Shown here: positions 32,787 through 41,312 of the stretch, piece after piece | Layout: each line of letters opens with the position of its first letter | Position numbering within the stretch: position 1 is the first letter of the stretch | Origin: Oscillospiraceae bacterium | GTDB taxonomy: Bacteria; Bacillota; Clostridia; Oscillospirales; SIG627 | Length of the DNA: 57,733 nt | Reading direction: 5' to 3' | NCBI GenBank assembly: GCA_015065325.1 | Contig: SVQO01000015.1 | Location: 1 to 57,733, forward strand | Notes under the pieces: generated by a model | Told to the model about the DNA's origin: nothing | Databases searched by the model: none | What the model saw: only the letters and a program-made list of their open reading frames with translations | Made by a program: the position numbers and the translations under genes

Positions 32787-33107
32787 GCGAGAAAACGATA
32801 TGTTATATCGTTTTCGATGGTTTTCGACCGCCGATACCAGGTTGTGCCAAGACGAATGTCGCAGGCAGAACCCCGGTATCAAGGAGTGTGTAAGCGAGAA
32901 AACGATATGTTATATCGTTTTCGATGGTTTTCGACCGCCGATACCAGGTTGTGCCAAGACGAATGTCGCAGGCAGAACCCCGGTATCAAGGAGTGTGTAA
33001 GCGAGAAAACGATATGTTATATCGTTTTCGATGGTTTTCGACCGCCGATACCCGACTGTGCCAAGACGAATGTCGCAGGCAGAGTCCCGGTATCAAGGAG
33101 AGGTTCC
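32787..33107. repeat. Three tandem copies of a 107-bp structured repeat
   Basis: Copies start GCGAGAAAACGATATG at 32787, 32894 and 33001. The first two are nearly identical; the third differs at a few bases (CAGGTTG to CGACTG, AACC to GTCC). Each unit has a perfect 10-bp hairpin (AAAACGATAT, loop GTT, ATATCGTTTT) and a second pair of arms, GATACC and GGTATC, about 36 bases apart. A diverged single copy lies in reverse orientation at about 52747-52840. Confidence 0.9.
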
Positions 33108-33134
33108 CGAAAAAGGACTGCGGGGTTGTATCAA

Positions 33135-33344
33135 ATGAAGCAGCGGCTCTGCCGCCGTGAAGCATTGCGCCAAGGCGCAATATGAAGCACTCGCTTTCGC
33201 TCGTATGAAGCGAAGCGCACTTTTCGCATTCGAATGTGCCGCAAGGCACGCTTCATAGCCCGCAGGGCGGCTTCATGTTTCATGCACCGCAAGGTGCGCT
33301 TCATTCCAAAAAATATCCCAAGTCATTCGACTTGGGAATTTTTT

Positions 33345-33347
<3 letters not shown>
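33135..33347 (-). repeat. Mini-hairpin array 3 (ATGAAG/CTTCAT type) with tRNA terminator stem
   Basis: Same plan as arrays 1 and 2 but with another spacer: ATGAAG at 33135, 33182 and 33205 (plus GTGAAG at 33157), and CTTCAT at 33251, 33271 and 33299. Stems include CAGCGGC/GCCGCCG, ATTGCGCC/GGCGCAAT, GTGCC-GCAA-GGCAC and GCACC-GCAA-GGTGC. The right end (33306-33347) is CCCAAGTC/GACTTGGG between A and T runs. On the minus strand this stem directly follows the encoded CCA of tRNA-fMet and is the terminator of the tRNA operon. Confidence 0.83.
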
Positions 33348-33421
<74 letters not shown>

Positions 33422-33429
33422 ATATAGAA

Positions 33430-33516
33430 TGGTGCCGTTGACGGGAATCGAACCCGTACAGTGTTACCACCGAGGGATTTTAAGTCCCTTGCGTCTGCCA
33501 GTTCCGCCACAACGGC
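33430..33516 (-). tRNA. tRNA-Leu (anticodon TAA)
   Basis: 87 nt including an encoded CCA. Acceptor arms GCCGTTG/CAACGGC, anticodon loop ACTTAAAAT with TAA, a long variable arm (CTCGGTGGTAACACTGT) as in class II tRNAs, and T loop GTTCGATTC. It lies 8 bp upstream of tRNA-fMet on the same transcript. Confidence 0.93.
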
Positions 33517-33543
33517 GTATGGTTCCTGTCACCAGCATTCGAT

Positions 33544-33572
33544 ATTATACCAAGGATTTGCGAAAATGTCAA
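33544..33572 (-). promoter_or_regulatory. Perfect-consensus sigma-A promoter of the tRNA operon
   Basis: Minus strand TTGACA (33572-33567), 17-bp spacer, TATAAT (33549-33544): an exact match to consensus, 28 bp upstream of the tRNA-Leu 5' end. Confidence 0.92.
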
Positions 33573-33623
33573 CCGTTCTGGGAAAAGTTTTCCATTTGTT
33601 CAAAAAAGGGAGTGTCGAAAAGG

Positions 33624-33652
33624 TTGACCCGAATTCGGTTTTGTGTTAAAAT
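33624..33652 (+). promoter_or_regulatory. Promoter of the ComF-family gene
   Basis: TTGACC (33624-33629), 17-bp spacer, TAAAAT (33647-33652). Confidence 0.6.
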
Positions 33653-33710
33653 TTTCCTTGCCGGACGAGTTTTTCTCTGCAAAATCAGTATATGCAAAGG
33701 ACAAAAAATT

Positions 33711-33773
33711 ATGCTCGATTATTACAATGGGTCTGTGATTTTGGCGTATTTGAGCCCGGATTCCGCAAAATGA
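33711..33773 (+). CDS. Possible 20-codon leader ORF upstream of the ComF-family gene
   Basis: ATG at 33711 after AAAGGACAAAAAATT encodes MLDYYNGSVILAYLSPDSAK and ends in TGA that overlaps the ATG of the next gene (ATGA, 33770-33773). The ComF start itself has only a poor ribosome binding site, so translation may be delivered by coupling from this short ORF. No known family; the peptide may have no role of its own. Alternatively, ComF starts further upstream in its own frame (33692). Confidence 0.4.
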   Translation: MLDYYNGSVILAYLSPDSAK

Positions 33774-34444
33774 GTGGCTTTTCCTTTGGTGAGAAGATGG
33801 CTTCCGCAAGGAAACAACTTCTTTTTTTATTGTATCCGCCGAAATGTGCCGCTTGCGGAGCCACGGGCTACAAGGGACTTTGCCCCGAATGCAGCGAGGC
33901 GGTGAAAAAAGCCTTTCAGCCTAAAAAGTTTCTGGCAACGGGCGGAAACGGCTTTGCAGACGCAATGTACACGCTGTTCATCTACGACGAATATGCGGTA
34001 AAAAAGCTGCTGTTCGGCTGGAAACGGGAGGATTATCGGGACTTGCCGCCGATCTTTGCCCCGTATATCCAAAAATTTCTAAGCAAGCGCCTGCTGCCCG
34101 AGAGGATCCACTGCATCGCCTATCTGCCGCGCCGTAGGTGGAAAAGGAGAAAGGCGGGCTTTGATCAAGCGGAGCGCATTGCCTCCCTCTTTTCACAGAG
34201 GCTTCATTTGCCACTGCAACCCCTCCTGTTCCGTCGCGGCTTCTCCAAAGCTCAGCGCAAGGCGAAATTTGAAGATCGGGAAAAGAACGTTCGCGGCGTT
34301 TTTCATGCTTCCCTCCCTCTGGCAGGACAAACGGTGCTCCTCATCGACGATATCGTGACAACGGGAGCCACCGCGCGGGAAGGCGCACGCATTCTGAAAC
34401 AGGCAGGAGCGATGAAGGTCTATATCCTCTCTCTGGCACATTGA
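33770..34444 (+). CDS. ComF family protein (phosphoribosyltransferase fold)
   Basis: 224 aa from the ATG at 33770; in-frame alternatives are 33692 and 33797. A zinc-finger-like CAACGATGYKGLCPEC (about 26-41) is followed by the ComF segments AMYTLFIYDEYAVKKLLFGWK, YLPRRRWKRRKAGFDQAERIA, and the PRPP loop VLLIDDIVTTGATAREGA (about 190-207). ComF proteins are linked to DNA uptake and processing of single-stranded DNA during competence. No other competence gene is in the window, and solitary comF genes are common. Confidence 0.9.
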   Translation: MSGFSFGEKMASARKQLLFLLYPPKCAACGATGYKGLCPECSEAVKKAFQPKKFLATGGNGFADAMYTLFIYDEYAVKKLLFGWKREDYRDLPPIFAPYIQKFLSKRLLPERIHCIAYLPRRRWKRRKAGFDQAERIASLFSQRLHLPLQPLLFRRGFSKAQRKAKFEDREKNVRGVFHASLPLAGQTVLLIDDIVTTGATAREGARILKQAGAMKVYILSLAH

Positions 34445-34456
34445 CTCTTTTTAAAG

Positions 34457-34484
34457 AAAAAGCACCCTTTCGGGTGCTTTTTTT
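34457..34484. terminator. Bidirectional terminator between ComF and BspA-like genes
   Basis: AAAAAGCACCC and GGGTGCTTTTTTT arms with a TTTC loop between convergent genes. Confidence 0.88.
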
Positions 34485-34487
34485 GCG

Positions 34488-36344
34488 TCAGTGCAGGGGG
34501 TAGCCGTCGGGGAAGTTTACGTAAAACAGCAGGTAGATGGCGTCGTCGGGGTTCTCCTCGCCGTTTCCGTCGAAATCCACGGGCTGATTCAGGGCGTAGG
34601 ACTCGGGGAAGTTGATGGCAAAAAGGAGGTAGATCGCGTCCTCGAGGGTAACACCCGCCACCCCGTCCAGATCACCGGGGGTGTATTTTTTGAAGGTGCA
34701 TTCGTTGCAGTCCGTGTCCTGCTCGTTATCAAATATATGGTCAGCCGCAGGGCGGGTTTTTCCGCAATCGTTGCAATCGGGGTCGCAAACGCCGTCCACG
34801 TAATGCCAGGCGGCATTGATCAGACTTGTATTTCCGCTTGAAGCGATCGTAATGCCCTGACGGTCGTCGAAGGTTCCCTTGTACCAAACCTCGGAAAGCT
34901 TTTTGCACATCAAAAAGGCACTTTTGGCGACGGATTCAAGTCCGCTGCCAATGTTGATGGAAGTAAGATAGGAGCAGGAGGAAAAGGCAGCCTCGTCGAT
35001 GGTCTTTACGCTATTGGGAATGGTAATGGCGGAAAGGCTACTGCAATCGGAAAAAGCAAACTCGCCGATGGAGACCAAGCCATTGGGAAAGGTAATGGCA
35101 GAAAGGCTTCTGCAACCGCAAAAAGCAGAAACGCCGATGGAGATCAAGCCTTTGCCGAGGGTGACGGAAGAAAGCCAGGTGCAGTCGTAAAAGGCCTGTT
35201 CACCAAGGGTACTCACGCTGTCCGCGACGGTGGCGGAGGTAAGAGAGCTGCAGTAGTTAAAGGCGCCCTTGCCAACGGTGACCACACCCTCGGGGATTTG
35301 GACGGATTTCAGGGCGGCGCAACCGGAAAAGGTAAAATTTTCAATAGAGGAGATCCCCTCCGGGATCCGGACGGAGGTCAGGGCAGTACAGGCAGCAAAG
35401 GCATATTCGCCGATAAAGCTTGCCCGAACGGGGGTAGTAAGCTCGGCAAGGGAGCTGCAACCGTAAAAGGCATACTTTCCAATGGAAGCGACGGAATTCG
35501 GGAGGGTCAGAGAAACAATGGAGTTGCAATTATGAAACGCATAATCCGCAATCGAGCTTCCTCTCGTGATCACCACGGTCTTTAAAGAGGTGGGCACGAA
35601 TTTTTTGTTATAGGTATAATTGGGCGCACCGAAAAAGTAACCGAAATTGTTGCGCGTCTTTGCGTTTCCGGTTGCACCGACAAAGGGAACGGTGAGAGAG
35701 GTAAGGGCGGTACAGCCCGTAAAAACCTGCTCACCGATGGAAATGACGCTGTCGGGAAGCGCGATGGAGGTAAGGGCGGTACAGCCCCCAAAGGCTCCGT
35801 AGCCGATGGAGGAAACGCCCTCCGAGAACTTGACCGAGCGCAGGGCAGTACAGCCCGAAAAGGCACTCTCGCCAACGGACGAAGCGCCCTCGGGGATCTT
35901 AATGGAGTCAAGAGAGGTGCAGCCGTAAAAAGTAGAGCTGTTGATGGCATTCACGCCCTCAGGCAGAGCGATTGAGGGAAGGGACGTGCAACCGCAAAAG
36001 GCTTTCTCCCCTATGAAGATAACGCTGTCTGCAATCTCGACGGAGTCAAGAAAGGTACAATAGGCAAACGCACTTGATCCGATAGAGAGGACGCCGTCTT
36101 CAATAATGACCTTCGTGATATTGGTTCCCCAAGGAGCTGTGGCGGTATAGGTGTCGTTGAAGTAGTAGCTATCGTAGCTTGCCATGGGACCGCTTCCGGA
36201 AACGGTCAGCACCGTACCGTCCAAGGTCCAAGTACAATCACCGGTTTTGCCGCTTGTCACGGCGTAAACGGGAAACTTTAAGACCGAGATGAAAGGGATG
36301 ACCATCACCAATGCCAAGATCAGCGATATAATTTTCTTTTTCAT
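34488..36344 (-). CDS. BspA-like leucine-rich-repeat surface protein with dockerin-like tail (618 aa)
   Basis: 618 aa, start after GAAGGAG. The signal peptide and first 60 residues closely match those of the 1005-aa paralogue (MKKKIISL-x-LAL, GDCTWTLDGTVLTVSGSG). About 19 LRR_5 repeats follow. From about residue 515 comes the Cys-rich linker DGVCDPDCNDCGKTR ... DCNECTF, then dockerin-like repeats DLDGVAGVTLEDAIYLLFA (loop position 5 altered) and DFDGNGEENPDDAIYLLFY, ending FPDGYPLH. It is presumably exported and held by a cohesin-like partner not seen in this window. Confidence 0.88.
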   Translation of the reverse strand: MKKKIISLILALVMVIPFISVLKFPVYAVTSGKTGDCTWTLDGTVLTVSGSGPMASYDSYYFNDTYTATAPWGTNITKVIIEDGVLSIGSSAFAYCTFLDSVEIADSVIFIGEKAFCGCTSLPSIALPEGVNAINSSTFYGCTSLDSIKIPEGASSVGESAFSGCTALRSVKFSEGVSSIGYGAFGGCTALTSIALPDSVISIGEQVFTGCTALTSLTVPFVGATGNAKTRNNFGYFFGAPNYTYNKKFVPTSLKTVVITRGSSIADYAFHNCNSIVSLTLPNSVASIGKYAFYGCSSLAELTTPVRASFIGEYAFAACTALTSVRIPEGISSIENFTFSGCAALKSVQIPEGVVTVGKGAFNYCSSLTSATVADSVSTLGEQAFYDCTWLSSVTLGKGLISIGVSAFCGCRSLSAITFPNGLVSIGEFAFSDCSSLSAITIPNSVKTIDEAAFSSCSYLTSINIGSGLESVAKSAFLMCKKLSEVWYKGTFDDRQGITIASSGNTSLINAAWHYVDGVCDPDCNDCGKTRPAADHIFDNEQDTDCNECTFKKYTPGDLDGVAGVTLEDAIYLLFAINFPESYALNQPVDFDGNGEENPDDAIYLLFYVNFPDGYPLH

Positions 36345-36562
36345 GTTAATTGCTCCTTCTCAGGGGTTCGATTTTAAAATACAAAAGGTGCGACTGCCGA
36401 AGCGTCGCACCGAAGCGCGTCTCCGACAGCCTTCTGCCTATATAAATAATCCGACGGATTACTGTATCGCGAAAAGATGATTCTTGCAACCATTGGTTTT
36501 CGGGGGGTAGGAATTCTGAGGGAAACGCTGCTTCCTTTTTGAAAGAAAGGACAAACTTGATT
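36345..36562. other. Intergenic region, no gene seen
   Basis: Contains a GGTGCGACTGCCGAAGCGTCGCACC hairpin (about 36388-36412) and a second one, ATCCGACGGAT (36447-36457). No terminator with a clear T run follows the ceramidase gene. No ORF is supported. Confidence 0.4.
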
Positions 36563-37894
36563 TTATTGTAAATGCTTTTTTGCTTTTTTCAGCTGCTTTA
36601 AAAATTCCAGGGCAACCGTCTCGCCGGTACCGGGGATATAATAGCACTGCTGGCACTCGTAGCCGCCGTTGGTAAAGCTGTACGCCGACGGCAGATAATG
36701 GTGGCGTGCGTTGGCGTAACACACGGTCAGGGTAAATTCAAAGGGGGAAGCCTCGCGGATCTGGATGCAGTTGGTATCAAACATTTCAAAGGGGGCAAAG
36801 GTCATTCCCACGTCGCCGAAGCAAATGGTGCAAAGGGGGATCTGAGCCGTTTTTTCCATACGGCTTTTGGTGACGATGGCACTGCAATCCAGTCTGCCGG
36901 AAAAGCCTGCCTCCGTATAGATCTCTCTGCCGGTCTTATCGTCCAGTCCGTTTTCACGGATGATCTTCTGCACCTCCTGCGCCTTTTCCAAAAGGTGGTC
37001 GCGGGTGTGATCCACGATCCCCGTATAATATTCCTTCTGCACGCAAAGGCCGTCGAAGTGTCTTTCTTCTTCGTGCTCCAGAGCGCGCAAAACCCCTTCA
37101 CCGAGGAGCCTGCCCGCGCGGTCGTAATCCTTGTTGCAAGCATCGGGATAGAGCTTGGAATAGGTATTCAAATTGCCGCAGCCGCCCTGCAGATACAAAA
37201 CGGAAAGCTCCCCGCTCTCCTCCACCACTCTGCGGAATTCGTGTAGAAAGTCAGAGCAGATTACGTCGTGGCTGGCGCCCAAGGCGGTGGCGGCGTGGAC
37301 CTGGAAATTGGCAAAGACCACGTCCTTCTTCCCCTCTCGGTAAAAGCGGAGAACGCGAAGCTGTGTATCCGCCTCGTTTTCGTGATGGGAAAGGGGTGCG
37401 TCGGAGCCGTTGGAGCCTTGGATCCCCGAAAAGGTACCGTCGGTTCTCAGATATCTGCGGGCAAAGGTCACGTTTTCCACGTCCGTCTTGCCCGAGGTCA
37501 CACGGGTCACGGGAGCAAGGTCGGCAAGCGCCGCCGAAGCGGCACGGCGCACTGCGGGGAAGCAGATGCGATCCACCCAATCCGCCACGTCCTCCCGACG
37601 GTGATAGTAGCTGATATCGGGGCCGGAGTGATTGTGGGTCACGGTGATCTGGATACATTCATCGGGCAGTCCCGTTTCCTCCATAACGTTCTCGCGGTAC
37701 TTTTTCACCCACTGCTCGGCAAGACCGCGCAGATCGTTGGAAAAGATCAGTACGGTTTTTTCCCCGTTTTTCATTGCAACACAAGTCACGTAAATATCCG
37801 TCAGCACCGAATATCCCGTGCGTTTACTGTTCTGGGGCATAGGCTTATCGGGAGAGTAGCACTCTCTGGCAAAGCCGATCTGCAAAGTGTTCAT
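36563..37894 (-). CDS. Neutral/alkaline ceramidase-family protein, cytosolic (group A)
   Basis: 443 aa from the ATG at 37894, 8 bp after AAAGGA; the longer frame has no site. Starts LQIGFARECYSPD, the PF04734 entry strand. Metal-ligand candidates by motif: His 87 and 89 (THNHSGPD), His 200 (NFQVHAAT), Glu 370 (APFEMFDTN) and Tyr 400 (HYLPSAYSFTNGGYE). The nucleophile segment reads QGGCGNLN (236-243) in place of GDxSPN. There is no signal peptide, and the C-terminal immunoglobulin-like domain of true neutral ceramidases (about 650-700 aa) is absent. It is closely similar to its downstream-strand neighbour at 38070. The substrate is unknown; amide hydrolysis of an acylated amine is the family activity. 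Confidence 0.82.
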   Translation of the reverse strand: MNTLQIGFARECYSPDKPMPQNSKRTGYSVLTDIYVTCVAMKNGEKTVLIFSNDLRGLAEQWVKKYRENVMEETGLPDECIQITVTHNHSGPDISYYHRREDVADWVDRICFPAVRRAASAALADLAPVTRVTSGKTDVENVTFARRYLRTDGTFSGIQGSNGSDAPLSHHENEADTQLRVLRFYREGKKDVVFANFQVHAATALGASHDVICSDFLHEFRRVVEESGELSVLYLQGGCGNLNTYSKLYPDACNKDYDRAGRLLGEGVLRALEHEEERHFDGLCVQKEYYTGIVDHTRDHLLEKAQEVQKIIRENGLDDKTGREIYTEAGFSGRLDCSAIVTKSRMEKTAQIPLCTICFGDVGMTFAPFEMFDTNCIQIREASPFEFTLTVCYANARHHYLPSAYSFTNGGYECQQCYYIPGTGETVALEFLKQLKKAKKHLQ

Positions 37895-38069
37895 GGTAAT
37901 ATCCTTTCCGTTCTTTCTTTGAAAAGAAAGAAACAAAGAAACCTATCTCAAAGAAATTTTACAAGAAGAATTTGTTTTCGAAAATTTCTTGACGGTTCGT
38001 GGGCGGACCGTCGAGATGCGGGAGGCTGATCGTCTCCCTCATACGATCTTTTGCTTTTTTTCGGGGCAA

Positions 38070-39392
38070 TTATTTCAGTTTGTTCTTTGCGACGCGAAGC
38101 TGACGCAGAAATTCCAGAGCAACGATCTCACCCGTGCCGGGAATATAATAGCTCTGCCCCGCCTCGTAGCCGCCGTTGGAGAAACCGTAAGCGCTGGGCA
38201 GATAGTGGTGGCGGAAGTTGGTATAGCCCACGGTCAAGGTGGTCTTGAAGGGGGAAGCGTCGCGGATCTGCTTGCAGTTGGTGTCAAACTGCTCGAAGGG
38301 AGCAAAGGTCATTCCCACGTCACCGAAGCATACGGTGGAAAGCGGGATCTGACGGGTCTTTTCCATCTGGCTCTTGTTGATCAGCGCACCGATCTCCAGA
38401 CGGCTTTCAAAGCCCTGCTGTATCATATATTCTCTGGCTTCCTTGTCGGCAAGCCCGTTCTCACGCACGTATTTGAGGACCTCCCGCGCCTTTTCTACCT
38501 GATGGTCGCGGGTGTGATTGACGATGCCCGTGTAGTATTCCTTCTGCACGCAGAAGCCGTCGAAGCCAAGCTCCTCCTCATTTTCCAGAGCGCGGAGCAT
38601 TCCTTCCGCAATGAGGCGCCCCACCTTGTCGTAATCCCTATTACAAGCCTCGGGTCTGAGATTGGAAAAGGTGTTCAAATTGCCGCAGCCGCCCTGCAAA
38701 TAGCAGACCAGAAGCCCCGTGCGGGCTTCCGCAGTCTGACGGAAGGCGTGGAGAAAATCGGAGCAAATGAAATCGGGGCTGGCACCCAAGGCAGTAGCCG
38801 CGTGGACCTGGAAATTGGTCAGAACCACGTCCTTTTTATCCTCTCTGTAAAAGCGAACGGCGCGCAGCTCCGTATCCGCCTCGGATTCGTGGGCGGTGGG
38901 ATTGTTCTTCTTTCCGGGATTCATACGGAAAATGCCGTCGGCGCAGAAATAGCGGCGTACGTAGGTCACCGTATCTACCTGAGAGGTACCGCTTGTCACC
39001 TTCAGAATGGGAGAAAGATCCTCCATTGCCGCCTTTGCCGCGCGGCGCACCGCGGGAAAAGCAATGCGCTCCGCCCAATCGGTGACCTCGTCGCGGGAAC
39101 CGTAGAAATTCACGTCGGGTGCGGAATGATTGTGCGTGGTGGATACCAGAATGTTTTCGGCAGGCACCCCCGTCTCCTCTACCACCTCGGCGGTATATTT
39201 CTCAATAAACTTGGGAGCGTGGTTGCGCAGATCGTTGGAGAAGATCAACGCGGTCTGTTCCCCGTCGCTGATGGCAACGCAGGTAACCATGATCGCCGTC
39301 AGCACCGAATACCCCGTACGGGTACTGTTCTGAGGCTGAGGCTTATCGGGATTGTAGGTCTCTCTGCCGAAACCGATCTTTAAATTACTCAT
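38070..39392 (-). CDS. Neutral/alkaline ceramidase-family protein, cytosolic (group A)
   Basis: 440 aa, start after AGAAAGGTT. Strong similarity along the whole length to the 36563-37894 protein: GFGRETYNPDKPQPQNSTRTGYSVLT, STTHNHSAPDVNFY, NFQVHAATALGASPD, YLQGGCGNLNTFSN, AFGDVG-type MTFAPFEQFDTN and YLPSAYGFSNGGYE. This indicates a local gene duplication. No signal peptide. The same loss of the SPN serine is seen. It lies 175 bp upstream of that paralogue in the same direction, probably on one transcript since no terminator separates them. Confidence 0.82.
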   Translation of the reverse strand: MSNLKIGFGRETYNPDKPQPQNSTRTGYSVLTAIMVTCVAISDGEQTALIFSNDLRNHAPKFIEKYTAEVVEETGVPAENILVSTTHNHSAPDVNFYGSRDEVTDWAERIAFPAVRRAAKAAMEDLSPILKVTSGTSQVDTVTYVRRYFCADGIFRMNPGKKNNPTAHESEADTELRAVRFYREDKKDVVLTNFQVHAATALGASPDFICSDFLHAFRQTAEARTGLLVCYLQGGCGNLNTFSNLRPEACNRDYDKVGRLIAEGMLRALENEEELGFDGFCVQKEYYTGIVNHTRDHQVEKAREVLKYVRENGLADKEAREYMIQQGFESRLEIGALINKSQMEKTRQIPLSTVCFGDVGMTFAPFEQFDTNCKQIRDASPFKTTLTVGYTNFRHHYLPSAYGFSNGGYEAGQSYYIPGTGEIVALEFLRQLRVAKNKLK

Positions 39393-39854
39393 AGTCGTAA
39401 CCTTTCTGTTCTTTCTCTGAAAAACGGGAATGACGTTCCTTTTTTAAAAAAAAGGGAATGACGTTCCTTTTTTGAAAAAAAGGAACCGAAAAAACTTCAC
39501 ACGGGGAATTTTATCAAAAACAGTGGGTACTGTCCGTTTCATTTCCCCGCGATCCGTTTTGAGGGGTATGGGGGTTCAAAAGTTCTCCACGAAACGAAGC
39601 CGCAGCCAATTTCTATCAATCATTTCTGCGAAGTAAAAACGAGCGAGACGAGGCGTGCAAGGGAAAGTCGAGTGAGTTTACACCCGTAAATAATCGAGAC
39701 TTTCTCCGCAGTGCAACGAAGTCGCAGCGGATTTTACAAATCATTTCTGCGAAGTAAAAACGTGCGAGACGAGGAAGGCAAGAAAAAAACGAGGGCGTTT
39801 GCTAAACGCAAATAACCGAGTTTTTTTCGATGTCTGACGAAGTCGCAGCCGTTT
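39393..39854. other. Intergenic region with repeat families B and C
   Basis: No gene. It begins with tandem GGAATGACGTTCCTTTTTT units. A block shared with 51.57-51.72 kb follows (GGAACCGAAAAAACTTC, then GATCCGTTTTGAGGGG), and then two copies of the 121-bp repeat that run up to the stop codon of the lipoprotein gene. Confidence 0.6.
39596..39850. repeat. Repeat B, two 121-122 bp units
   Basis: Units start GAAGCCGCAGCC at 39596 and GAAGTCGCAGCG at 39718, with a third start at 39839. They share TATCAATCATTTCTGCGAAG, GCGAGACGAGG and an inner hairpin; the second has GCGTTTGCTAAACGC. The same unit occurs twice at 41501-41743 behind the paralogous lipoprotein gene. Confidence 0.8.
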
Positions 39855-41312
39855 TTATGAAGCAGAATGGAGCTGGTTCAAAAGCGCGATCTGCCCCTCC
39901 ACAATCAAATCCGAGGAGCCCTGTACAAAACGGGTGGTGTAAACCTCGTAGGAGCCGTGGGGATAGGCGAAGGAGGAGGGCAGGTAGCCGTAATCGCCGT
40001 TGGAGTAAGCACAGGAGAAGGTCATTTTAAAGGGAGAAGCGTCGCGAACTGCCTTTCCGTCGGAGTCGAACTGCTCGAAGGGACAGGTGGAGAAGGCAAG
40101 ATCACCGCAGGAAATGGCGTACAAAGCAATGGGCTCCTTTTCGCCGTTCTTCAAATATTCCTGACGGGTGTTAATGGCGGAAACCTCGTAGGAGGAGATC
40201 AGACCGTATTTTGCAAGGACGGTGGGTTTTTCCGTCTCGGCGGTGCCGGAGAAGATCTTGGCGCCCTCTACTCGCTCGGCGCTGTCCTGAATGATCTCCA
40301 GATCCACCGTGGATTTGGCGGTTTTGATCTTTCCGAGATTGACCTTTTCTTCGTTCTTGACGGTCTCTTTTACAACGTCCACGAGCTCCTTGCCCGCTGT
40401 TTCATAATTGCCCTTCTGAGGACCGGTGGCATTGGTAAAGTTCAGGTTGCCGGACGAACCGTTGTGGTAAGAAAAATGCACGCCCAGCTCCTTCTCTACT
40501 CCGGTGCGAAGTCCGTAAATGAAGTCGGAGGAGATCCACGTGGGATGAGCACTTCTGCCGTGAGCGGCGTGGCACTGCCAGTTCACCATAAGAATATCCT
40601 TCTTATCACCGCGTTCAAAGCGGATCGCACGAAGCTCAGCGTCTGCCACGGATTCGTGCTCTACGGGCTTGTCGTTGTGGGAAGGATTGCACTTATAGGT
40701 ACCGTTTGCCAAAAGGTAACGGCGCACGAAGCCAAAGCCGGTGGTATCACCCTTGGAAATATAAGCCTCAGCGGGTGCAAGGTCACGCAAGGCGTCACCG
40801 GTAGCCTCGGAAATGCCGTTGAGCAGCTTCTGCAGCCAGCGGGTATTGCCGGTAAGACTGGTGGGCGAATTGTGTGAGTGGGTAGCGTTGAGGATCACGT
40901 TCTCCGCGGGAATGCCATAATCCTTTTGCAAACGACGGGTCACCATATTCAGGAAGCTGGTGGGAATTCCCTTCGCGTCCAAATGGAAAAGAATTGCTAC
41001 GGTCTCACCGTCGGAAATGGCGGTACAGGTAGCGTAAAGAGGGTCGGCGATCATCGTAGCGTCGGTATTGGGGCCGATGGTAGCGGGAACCTCACAGGTA
41101 ATATCCGCTCTGCCAAAGCCGGCGGTAAAGCCCTCGGGCAGATCATCGGGCACACGGACCGCTTTTTTCTCCTGTTCGGCGGTCTTTTTCTGCTCGGCGG
41201 GAGCGTCCTTCGTCGCCTTCGCCGCTTCCCCGTCCTCCAAAGAAGGGGAGGCACAGGCACACAAAGACAAAAGCATCATAAGTGCCAAAAGCATTGCAAG
41301 AATTCTTTTCAT
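39855..41312 (-). CDS. Neutral/alkaline ceramidase-family lipoprotein (group B)
   Basis: 485 aa, start after GGAAAGGAT. Lipoprotein signal MKRILAMLLALMMLLSLCAC (Cys 20), then a Lys/Glu/Ala linker to about 55. The domain starts FTAGFGRADITCEVP. Ligand motifs: ATHSHNSPTS, NWQCHAAHGRS, CPFEQFDSDG and GYLPSSFAYPHGSYEVY. The nucleophile region reads NGSSGNLNF. It should be anchored on the outer membrane face. Group B also includes the dockerin-tagged protein at 16570-18273, with which it shares FVRRYL-x-x-x-GTYK-x-NP and PHG-x-YEV. Confidence 0.83.
   Translation of the reverse strand: MKRILAMLLALMMLLSLCACASPSLEDGEAAKATKDAPAEQKKTAEQEKKAVRVPDDLPEGFTAGFGRADITCEVPATIGPNTDATMIADPLYATCTAISDGETVAILFHLDAKGIPTSFLNMVTRRLQKDYGIPAENVILNATHSHNSPTSLTGNTRWLQKLLNGISEATGDALRDLAPAEAYISKGDTTGFGFVRRYLLANGTYKCNPSHNDKPVEHESVADAELRAIRFERGDKKDILMVNWQCHAAHGRSAHPTWISSDFIYGLRTGVEKELGVHFSYHNGSSGNLNFTNATGPQKGNYETAGKELVDVVKETVKNEEKVNLGKIKTAKSTVDLEIIQDSAERVEGAKIFSGTAETEKPTVLAKYGLISSYEVSAINTRQEYLKNGEKEPIALYAISCGDLAFSTCPFEQFDSDGKAVRDASPFKMTFSCAYSNGDYGYLPSSFAYPHGSYEVYTTRFVQGSSDLIVEGQIALLNQLHSAS

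Larger units (their letters stand above)
32581..33344. other. Intergenic region filled by a promoter, 107-bp tandem repeats and hairpin array 3
   Basis: No gene is supported. It contains the beta-helix promoter, three copies of a 107-bp repeat (32787-33107) and array 3 next to the tRNA genes. Apparent reading frames over the 107-bp repeats change frame at every copy because 107 is not a multiple of three. Confidence 0.7.

Noticed and set aside
32637-33185. Long open reading frames over the 107-bp repeats (182 and 80 codons)
   Set aside because: The repeat period is not a multiple of three, so each copy is read in a different frame, and there is no ribosome binding site. The openness is a by-product of repetition.
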